Source: Thaumasiovibrio sp043421945
Lineage (GTDB): Bacteria; Pseudomonadota; Gammaproteobacteria; Enterobacterales; Vibrionaceae
Reading direction: 5' to 3'
DNA length: 13,451 bases
Assembly (NCBI GenBank): GCA_043421945.1
Contig: JBHOGO010000105.1
Location: 1 to 13,451, forward strand
Within the stretch, counting starts at the first letter, position 1; each line of letters starts with the position of its first letter. The notes beneath the pieces were generated by a model. The model was not told where the DNA came from, searched no databases, and saw only the letters and a list, made by a program, of their open reading frames with translations. Below are positions 7,464 to 13,451 of the stretch, piece by piece. Both the position numbers and the translations under genes were made by a program.

Positions 7464-7530
7464 CGCTTCCAGAGTCTAAGTCCTCCTTCCGACAGATAAT
7501 GAACGATTTTTGCTGTCAGAACAGAGTACC

Positions 7531-7560
7531 CCGAAAGCCTTGCATTAGGCTTTCGGTTTA
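7531..7560 (+). terminator. Hairpin between the transporter operon and the LysR gene, probable terminator
   Basis: CCGAAAGCCT (7531-7540) and AGGCTTTCGG (7547-7556) form a perfect 10-bp GC-containing stem with a 6-nt loop. Only TTTA follows, so the U-tract is short and termination may be partial. It lies about 70 bp after the ATPase stop and 14 bp before the LysR start. It probably ends the transporter transcript, though some read-through into the regulator gene is possible. Confidence 0.65.
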
Positions 7561-7570
7561 CACATGGTAA

Positions 7571-8482
7571 ATGAATATGAGCCGGATAAATCGTACCCTT
7601 CCTCCGTTTAATGCACTTCGAGCTTTTGAAGCGGCGGCACGGCATTTGAGCCTGTCTAGAGCTGCAGAAGAATTGAATGTCAGCCGCGGTGCAGTTAGCC
7701 AGCAGGTTAAGTTACTTGAAGAGCATTTTAATGAGCCGTTGTTTGTTCGCCAAGGCTCGAACCTTGCGTTGACAGACCAAGCAAATCTGTATTTACCGCT
7801 GTTAACTGAGACGTTTAATAACCTTCAAGCGGGGACACAAAGTATTTTTGATACTAAGGTGAACCACACGCTAACGATTCGGATTGCACAAAGTTTTTGT
7901 CATGCTTGGTTGTTGTCCCGACTGGCTGATTTTCGTCGGAAGAACCCGAAATTTAGTATTAAATTTTATTCAACCGTTAACCTGTATCCGTCTACGGGGC
8001 TTGATGTGGATATTGAGATCATCAACGGGTATGGAAACTGGCAAAATAGGGAGGTGAAGCGGCTAACGGAATCTGAGCAGTGGGTCGTTGTTGCAAGCCC
8101 TTCGTTTATTAAACAGTATGACTTTTCACAGTCAGTGGAAGCGATTTCTGGCTACCCTAAAATTGCAACGATGGGGTATAGTGAAGGATGGCAAGACTGG
8201 TTCAACCTTCATTCAACGGGTATGCCCTTTACTAAACCAGAGCTAGAGTTTGATAGTACACAGCTCTCTATGGAAGCGGCATGTCATGGGCTGGGTATGC
8301 TCTTGGCTAAGTCAATTTTGGTTGATGATGCGCTAAAAGCCGGGGACTTAGTGATTGTCCATCCTAACCAACTGAAAAGCCAAAGCCATCACCATGTAAT
8401 TATTAATCGCAGTCGAAATAATCAATATGAAGTGTCTCGATTTATCGAATGGCTTAGTGAGAGTGTTGGTGAGACTGGTTAG
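7571..8482 (+). CDS. LysR-type transcriptional regulator, GcvA-like
   Basis: This 303-residue DNA-binding regulator has standard LysR length. The N-terminal winged helix-turn-helix lies at about residues 12-70: FNALRAFEAAARHLSLSRAA is followed by the recognition helix region VSRGAVSQQVKLLEE. The PLFVR and LALTDQ elements that close the domain are present. The C-terminal co-inducer-binding domain runs from about residue 96 to 297. The opening PPFNALRAFEAAARHLS is typical of the GcvA/AmpR branch. ATG 7571 and ATG 7577 are both possible starts and neither has a good ribosome site. The gene lies on the same strand as both the transporter operon and the PhoD-like gene, instead of divergent from its target as is common for LysR genes. 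Its regulon and inducer cannot be read from the sequence; the transporter operon and the phosphatase are the obvious candidates. Confidence 0.9.
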   Translation: MNMSRINRTLPPFNALRAFEAAARHLSLSRAAEELNVSRGAVSQQVKLLEEHFNEPLFVRQGSNLALTDQANLYLPLLTETFNNLQAGTQSIFDTKVNHTLTIRIAQSFCHAWLLSRLADFRRKNPKFSIKFYSTVNLYPSTGLDVDIEIINGYGNWQNREVKRLTESEQWVVVASPSFIKQYDFSQSVEAISGYPKIATMGYSEGWQDWFNLHSTGMPFTKPELEFDSTQLSMEAACHGLGMLLAKSILVDDALKAGDLVIVHPNQLKSQSHHHVIINRSRNNQYEVSRFIEWLSESVGETG

Positions 8483-8605
8483 GGGGATGTAATGTGCAGC
8501 TAAACCCTCGATTACGTAAAGACAGTTCGTTCGAAGCGCGATAAAGTATCAGGTAGCTTGTGTCGTATTTCTGTTGCGCGTGTCGTTATGAGGATACCTA
8601 TACCT

Positions 8606-10561
8606 ATGTCGCTACCCTTAATTCTTGCCGGTCCTATTCTACGTAGAGTAACACCGGAACTGTTTTCGGTTTGGTTAGTTAGTAAAGAGCGGTTAGCAGG
8701 CAGCGTACAAATACGGCAAGACGATGAAGAAATAACTCACTTCGATTTGTCATTTGCCGACCAGATACAAGTTGGGGAGCGTGCTTGGGTTGTCATGGTG
8801 TCGATACCCACTGTATTGCCACAAAACACGGTATTGACGTACGATATTTATACTCAAGAGGGTACTCTCAGTGATATTCAACCTGAAATCGCAGAGAGTA
8901 ATGGCATTGAATTTCAATGTTCGACGCGCGCTGATTATGTACTTCATGGGTCATGCCGACACCCTCATTCAAATTGTGAAGACGCATTAGTAGCTGCAGC
9001 AGATCAGGTGTCTCAACAGACAGTATTATCTCGACCTACCTTATTGATGATGAGCGGTGATCAAATTTATGCTGATCATGTTGCTGGCCCGATGTTATTT
9101 GCCATTTTTAAAGTGATTAAATTATTGGGTTTAAAAGGTGAGCATTTACCAGCTTGTCGATTTGAACACAGTGATGAATTACAAGGGAGCGACATCCCAT
9201 TTTATCAACGTGATACGTTGTGGCCACACCATGAAGTGTCACGTTTTTTTGACTTACGTAAAACGCATGAACCTATTATTAGCTCTGTAGACAGCGATAA
9301 TCATGTGATGAGTTTGAATGAGTTCATTGCTATGTATCTGCTGACTTGGTCCCCTGTACTATGGCAGGAAATTGGGGATTTAGATAATACTTTGAATGCT
9401 GACGTTATGAGCCCCGATGCTTCTTCCACTCAGCACAATAACGATAAGCGTCAGCGACACAGAAAAGCGCGCAGTGGCGTCAATGCGAATGTCGATGTTA
9501 ACGATCATTCATTGAAGGTCACTTGGCAGAAAGAGCTGGAGAGCTTAAAGCGTTTTGCGGCTGGGATGGAAAGAGTGCAGTGGCTTTTGGCACGTATTCC
9601 TACCTATATGATGTTTGATGATCATGATGTCACGGATGATTGGAACTTAACTGTGGGTTGGGAAGAGGCTGTTTACGGGCATCCACTGACCCGACAGATG
9701 ATAGGTAATGGGCTTATCAGTTATTGGTTGTTTCAAGGGTGGGGGAATAATCCCACACAATTTGACGCTAACTTTAAAGAAACGGTCGCAAATCTCTTCC
9801 GGGGGGCTTCAAACTCGTTGGTAAACCATGAGGATGCGTTACAACAAATGCTAGCGTATCAAGGTTGGCAATATACCGTTGATACATCACCTCGGCTGGT
9901 TGTTCTGGATACACGAACACGGCGATGGCGTTCCGAATCAAGGTTCAATAAGCCGTCAGGGTTAATGGATTGGGAGGCGTTAGTTGAGTTTCAACAAGCC
10001 ATCATTAATCAGCCTTCTGTCATCATTGTCTCTGCCGCTCCAATGTTTGGCGTGAAATTTATCGAAACACTGCAACGTGTGATGACTTGGGGTGGATACC
10101 CATTGGTGGTTGATGCTGAAAACTGGATGACCCATAGAGGCGCAGCCAACACCCTTATCAGTATTTTTACCCATACTAAAACACCGCAAAACTTTGTGAT
10201 TTTATCAGGGGATGTCCATTACTCTTTTGCTTACGATATCAAACTGAGATCACGGCGTTCTCGTCCTACCATCTATCAAGTCACGTGTAGTGGTCTTCGA
10301 AATACCTTCCCTGAACCTCTTCTCACTATTTGTGAAACGAGTGATCGGGTGCTCTATAGTCCGAATTCGCCACTTAACTGGTTTACGAAGCGAAAGCGGT
10401 TGAAAATATTTAAGCGTGATCCTGATACAGCAGGCCACCAACGGGTTGTTAACCAAAGTGCTGTAGGGGAGTTGAGATTAGATGAACAAGGGGCCCCGAA
10501 AGATATTTCAGTGCTGACAGCAAAGGGTACCCGTATACGATTCCCTTCGATAAAAAAATAA
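8606..10561 (+). CDS. PhoD-like metallophosphatase (alkaline phosphatase D family)
   Basis: This predicted metal-dependent phosphomonoesterase or phosphodiesterase has 651 residues. The N-terminal stretch LILAGPILRRVTPELFSVWL begins a beta domain that often precedes PhoD domains. Metal-site motifs of the PhoD superfamily are intact: SGDQIYAD (150-157), FDDHDVTDDW (337-346) and SGDVHYSF (534-541). Residues 264-305 are a polar, charged stretch (Asn/Asp/Arg/His-rich) that looks like a flexible insertion. No signal peptide or twin-arginine motif is visible, whereas classical PhoD is Tat-exported, so this protein may be cytoplasmic. I chose ATG 8606, with AGGA at 8591-8594, because it fits the family start. 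ATG 8588 and TTG 8558 are in-frame alternatives. The gene follows the LysR gene by about 120 bp of DNA with no recognisable feature. It converges on the lipoprotein phosphatase gene. The substrate is not predictable. Confidence 0.85.
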   Translation: MSLPLILAGPILRRVTPELFSVWLVSKERLAGSVQIRQDDEEITHFDLSFADQIQVGERAWVVMVSIPTVLPQNTVLTYDIYTQEGTLSDIQPEIAESNGIEFQCSTRADYVLHGSCRHPHSNCEDALVAAADQVSQQTVLSRPTLLMMSGDQIYADHVAGPMLFAIFKVIKLLGLKGEHLPACRFEHSDELQGSDIPFYQRDTLWPHHEVSRFFDLRKTHEPIISSVDSDNHVMSLNEFIAMYLLTWSPVLWQEIGDLDNTLNADVMSPDASSTQHNNDKRQRHRKARSGVNANVDVNDHSLKVTWQKELESLKRFAAGMERVQWLLARIPTYMMFDDHDVTDDWNLTVGWEEAVYGHPLTRQMIGNGLISYWLFQGWGNNPTQFDANFKETVANLFRGASNSLVNHEDALQQMLAYQGWQYTVDTSPRLVVLDTRTRRWRSESRFNKPSGLMDWEALVEFQQAIINQPSVIIVSAAPMFGVKFIETLQRVMTWGGYPLVVDAENWMTHRGAANTLISIFTHTKTPQNFVILSGDVHYSFAYDIKLRSRRSRPTIYQVTCSGLRNTFPEPLLTICETSDRVLYSPNSPLNWFTKRKRLKIFKRDPDTAGHQRVVNQSAVGELRLDEQGAPKDISVLTAKGTRIRFPSIKK

Positions 10562-10590
10562 AAGCCAAGTACACAATGGCACTTGGCTTT
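10552..10590 (-). terminator. Terminator between the convergent phosphatase genes
   Basis: AAAGCCAAGT (10561-10570) and ACTTGGCTTT (10581-10590) form a perfect 10-bp stem around a 10-nt loop. Read on the minus strand, the stem is followed by TTTTATTTTTTT, a strong U-tract, so it terminates the lipoprotein phosphatase transcript about 50 bp after its stop. Read on the plus strand the T-run is only three bases, so termination of the PhoD-like transcript there would be weak. The minus-strand U-tract coincides with the last lysine codons and stop codon of the PhoD-like gene. Confidence 0.85.
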
Positions 10591-10639
10591 GCTCGGTTCG
10601 TTGAATTTCTATATCTTCGCGTGAAGGGTAAATTTTGCG

Positions 10640-13018
10640 TTAATTTACCATTGTTAGCGTGAGTTCAACGTCGTCAAATTGTGAGTCTGTATCGGTTCCA
10701 GCAACATGCGTTGATTCAAGAATTAGGCGAACAAACTGAGTTCCGATTGGTGCAGCAGTTGCACCACTGTACTTTGTTAACTCTTTCGGTGAATTCGCTT
10801 TAATTTTGCCAGTACGTGCTAGCATGTTGTTTTCAGGGTCAAAGAACTCAACGTATAGCTCGATAGGGTCGTCATTGCTGCTGCTCCAGTTCATCATATA
10901 AGCCGAGTAATTAACATACAGCGGCTGGGTCATGTCATACCCTTCAAGTGCTTCCGTCGCATCAACTTCTTGGTACGCAAAACCACCGAAGCCATAGCCA
11001 TGCCCATTACAAGCAGGGTCGCCCACGCTACCGATATTACCTAAATGGAAAATATAGTCATCATGTGCAGTAGGAATGCCACATGAGCCTTTTGCTATCG
11101 CCTTCAGTGCATTTTCGCTACCATCAGCATTACCTTCCGCTTTTGACCAATGTGTCCAGCCCTCTGTCGTACCTGTTTCACCACCAGGGTTTTGAATAAG
11201 GTTTTCTGTTGAATCACCTGCTTCGAAGTAAACATCAGCAGATGCAGACCATTCAGACCAGTTTAGGTTATTATCACGATAACGAACTCGAGCATAAATA
11301 GTGTTACCAGGAGCGGTTGGAGCGACGACTTCGTGTTTCGTGATATCCACACCTGCTTGTGTATCGACTGGGCGAGTATGGATCTTATCGTCATCACATT
11401 CCTCGTCTTTTGCAGCATATGGGTTACACCAACCAAAGATACGGTTACCGTTGTCATCAAAGAACTCATCTTCGTTGTACCACCAGTTATAAGCACGGGT
11501 AGTATTACCCCAAATATCACTAATATCCTCATCGAAATCAGCAGATGTAGAGAGTTGCCAGTGAGTCTCGTAGTGATCAGTATCTTCTAAACCTTGGAAT
11601 TCACTTGCGTCTAGGTGAATGACACCTGGAGCACCAAATTCGAAGGTGTTGATAGCCGGCTGTGAAGGACCGTTGGTAACGGTATACACTTGTGTGTCAT
11701 AGATAGGGAAATCGTGGTCAAAGCCGCGGTAGAAACTACCACCATTACGGCGAATCATGGCAATTTCTTTATCACCGGTTGCCGTTAACGTGAAGACATT
11801 ATAGCCATCTTCGTCATTAGAAAGGGCGACAGTGTCGTAGTCTTTTTGTGCAAATTCAGCAAAGTGGTCTAGGCGACCAACAGCAGTTGCAACGTTTAGT
11901 GCAACGTGAGCGACATCCATCGCGTTACCACGAGTATAGGAGTGAGTATGACCAAAGATATGACCAGAAAGGTTACCTGACTCCGCAGTATATGCATGAA
12001 GTAAGTCTACGAATTCGCAGGATTTTTCCGACTCTCCAGAAATCCACATAGACGATTGACAAGGCGCGTGTGTCACACCGAGTACATAATCGATGCTGTT
12101 GTCATAAACAGTGTTCTCGATTTCTTGTTTGGTCCAATCGTATTGATACTCAGAGCCACCTTGGCTCTTGTTAAAGCTATCGTAAAAGAACATACGTAGA
12201 TTGAGGAAATCAAGCGAATAGGTGTAACGCGCTTTATCCCAACCCATCTGCTCAGGCCAGTCGAGGTAGATATCGTAAGATTCGATATTACCGCCATCAT
12301 GTTCGTGGTTACCCGGTGTCGTCAAAATGGGAACATAAGCGGCGAGCTCTAACGATGAGTTAAAGAAGTCACGGTAAGACTGCCTAGGACTTGAAGCGTA
12401 AACCATATCACCAGCAACCAGAATACCAGAGACGAGGTCGTTACAGTTCTCGATATCATCAAGACATTCGTGTCGAATAATCCCTTTCTCATAGATATTG
12501 ATTAAACCCGAAATGCCTTCGCCCCATGCATCACGTGTACTAGCGTGAGTGTCGGACATTGCAACGAAAGTGTATTCGCCATTATTATCTAAATCTGCAC
12601 CACTTGGCCACGTGCGGAAGTTATAGACCTTAGAGTCACCAGATGGAGTTCGGACAAAGTAGTCGTAGCGTGTATCGCTTTTAAGGCCCTGAAGACGAGC
12701 ACGTTGAACAAGCTCAAGGCTATCGTATGAGGACGAAACAGTTTGCATTGGTGTATAGGGGCCTGTTGATCCTTGCTGGCGATAGTACACTGTAGATTCA
12801 GCAGTGTGCTCTTCTTCAAGCAAAGGCTCAAACATAACGGTCATGCCATCATTTGTTGGGTACTGTAGATAAGGTGTTGCAAGAAACTCTACAATTTCCC
12901 CTTCACGATCGTATACGCCATCTGAAGGGCCCGTTGATGAATCATCGTTAGATGAAGAATTACAACCGGCAAGTAGCGGTAAGGCGATCATCGCACTATA
13001 TAAAAGCGACTTTTTCAT
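10640..13018 (-). CDS. Metallophosphoesterase lipoprotein with purple-acid-phosphatase-like N-domain
   Basis: This predicted lipoprotein of 792 residues should hydrolyse phosphate esters outside the cytoplasm using a two-metal centre. A signal peptide ends in the lipobox LAGC (16-19), followed by a Ser/Asn/Asp linker. Residues 43-137 resemble the fibronectin-like N-domain of purple acid phosphatases. The calcineurin-type catalytic domain spans about 148-420 with all metal-binding motifs: SDTH (155-158), GD (203-204), GNHE (236-239), H317 in VTHAPC and GHTH (356-359). Residues about 450-600 form a beta-rich, FN3-like region that is Trp- and acid-rich. Residues 606-792 begin NLIQNPGGETG and resemble a carbohydrate-binding or discoidin-like module, which may bind a surface or polymer. 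The start has AGGA seven bases upstream. A HupE_UreJ_2 gene remnant ends 18 bp upstream on the same strand, suggesting a former operon. The substrate is unknown. Confidence 0.88.
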   Translation of the reverse strand: MKKSLLYSAMIALPLLAGCNSSSNDDSSTGPSDGVYDREGEIVEFLATPYLQYPTNDGMTVMFEPLLEEEHTAESTVYYRQQGSTGPYTPMQTVSSSYDSLELVQRARLQGLKSDTRYDYFVRTPSGDSKVYNFRTWPSGADLDNNGEYTFVAMSDTHASTRDAWGEGISGLINIYEKGIIRHECLDDIENCNDLVSGILVAGDMVYASSPRQSYRDFFNSSLELAAYVPILTTPGNHEHDGGNIESYDIYLDWPEQMGWDKARYTYSLDFLNLRMFFYDSFNKSQGGSEYQYDWTKQEIENTVYDNSIDYVLGVTHAPCQSSMWISGESEKSCEFVDLLHAYTAESGNLSGHIFGHTHSYTRGNAMDVAHVALNVATAVGRLDHFAEFAQKDYDTVALSNDEDGYNVFTLTATGDKEIAMIRRNGGSFYRGFDHDFPIYDTQVYTVTNGPSQPAINTFEFGAPGVIHLDASEFQGLEDTDHYETHWQLSTSADFDEDISDIWGNTTRAYNWWYNEDEFFDDNGNRIFGWCNPYAAKDEECDDDKIHTRPVDTQAGVDITKHEVVAPTAPGNTIYARVRYRDNNLNWSEWSASADVYFEAGDSTENLIQNPGGETGTTEGWTHWSKAEGNADGSENALKAIAKGSCGIPTAHDDYIFHLGNIGSVGDPACNGHGYGFGGFAYQEVDATEALEGYDMTQPLYVNYSAYMMNWSSSNDDPIELYVEFFDPENNMLARTGKIKANSPKELTKYSGATAAPIGTQFVRLILESTHVAGTDTDSQFDDVELTLTMVN

Positions 13019-13036
13019 TTTTTTTCCTACTGTGTA

Positions 13037-13451
13037 TTAAACAAATAAGTGAATAGCTCTGGATTCCAACCAAAGAGTTAAACGGTCGAAGACCCAGAAT
13101 AAAGAGAGACCACCCGTCAAATGGATAGATAGAACTCTTATTTTCATAACTTCTTTTTTATCGAATGATAGTTTATTGCCAATGCTTGCAATGACTACCC
13201 AGGTTAAGACAATGAACAGTTGTCCAATTTCCACACCTAAGTTGAAGAATAAAAGACTAGAAAGGTTAATTAATTCTGCTGTGTTTATTTCTGATAGAAC
13301 AGATGAAAAACCGATGCCATGCAACAAACCACAAAAGAATGAAACAGTGACTGGGTATTGACTTGTTAATCCATTCAGGGCAAGATCATGAACGTTTTTC
13401 GAGCAAAATGATCAGTTTGACGATCAGTTTTACTTGTGATCTTATACTCCC
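13037..13451 (-). pseudogene. HupE/UreJ_2 family membrane protein, 5'-incomplete and apparently frameshifted
   Basis: The minus strand encodes the C-terminal membrane part of a HupE_UreJ_2 protein. Conserved family blocks are visible: FFCGLLHGIGF, FFNLGVEIGQLF, and HLTGGLSLFWVFDRL near the C-terminus. Family proteins have several more membrane segments before GLLHG. Here the frame is open only back to a stop at 13412-13414, and the first usable start, TTG 13325-13327, falls inside the GLLHG motif, so it is not a credible initiation site. A second minus-strand frame, open from the window edge to 13389, reads VKLIVKLIILLE, a plausible preceding membrane segment. Removing one A from the A5 run (T5 at 13395-13399 on the plus strand) joins the two as LLENVHDLALNG. 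The gene therefore continues beyond the window and is either frameshifted or carries a sequencing error. It sits 18 bp upstream of the phosphatase lipoprotein gene. Confidence 0.6.

Noticed and set aside
7470..7530. Possible short leader peptide or second hairpin (GACAG...CTGTC) before the LysR gene
   Set aside because: The pairing is only five bases over a long loop and no start codon with a ribosome site was found.
7241..7645. Minus-strand open frame of 134 codons spanning the ATPase and LysR gene boundary
   Set aside because: It is antisense to two well-supported genes, has no family signature, and its composition is that of a reverse reading of coding DNA.
11301..11590. Two overlapping plus-strand frames within the phosphatase lipoprotein gene
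   Set aside because: They are antisense to a continuous 792-residue product and have no start signals.
13417..13448. Plus-strand promoter-like pair TTGACG and TATACT
   Set aside because: The hexamers look good but are 20 bp apart, too long for a standard sigma-70 promoter, and the stretch can be explained as coding sequence of the HupE remnant.
1..13451. CRISPR array, insertion sequence, integrase, tRNA or att-site repeats
   Set aside because: I looked for regularly spaced repeats, transposase motifs, terminal inverted repeats and tRNA cloverleaf patterns and found none.

Overview
The window looks like chromosomal DNA from a marine or halotolerant gammaproteobacterium, possibly Vibrionaceae-like. 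This rests on moderate-to-low GC, gene style and protein families, and no marker gene fixes the taxon. I see no rRNA, tRNA, CRISPR array, insertion sequence, integrase or phage gene.

Layout. (1) Positions 1-130 hold the apparent tail of an upstream plus-strand gene and a strong intrinsic terminator. (2) Positions 351-1763 encode a DAO-family FAD-dependent amine/amino-acid oxidoreductase standing alone. (3) A gap of about 350 bp holds a long wobble-paired RNA hairpin and a near-perfect 22-bp palindrome. (4) Positions 2115-7463 are a compact five-gene operon: a HupE/UreJ-type nickel/cobalt permease, a family-5 substrate-binding protein, two Dpp/Nik-type membrane permeases and one protein with two fused ABC ATPase domains. 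All junctions touch or overlap, so translational coupling is likely. (5) A hairpin separates this operon from a GcvA-type LysR regulator (7571-8482). (6) Two unrelated metallophosphoesterases then converge. A PhoD-like enzyme lies on the plus strand (8606-10561). A large lipoprotein of the purple-acid-phosphatase/calcineurin type lies on the minus strand (10640-13018). A hairpin between them has its T-tract on the minus-strand side, overlapping the stop codon of the PhoD-like gene. (7) Just upstream of the lipoprotein gene on the minus strand is the 3' part of a second-type HupE gene (HupE_UreJ_2). Its reading frame appears broken close to the window edge.

How the parts may work together. The operon looks like a complete transition-metal uptake system, or a metal-chelate or peptide uptake system. 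A diffusion-type nickel permease is paired with a full ATP-driven importer. No urease, hydrogenase or metallophore synthase lies in the window, so the metal and its destination are inferred. The phosphatase half points to extracytoplasmic or intracellular phosphate-ester hydrolysis by two different metal-dependent folds. The HupE_UreJ_2 remnant may once have been the membrane partner of the phosphatase lipoprotein.
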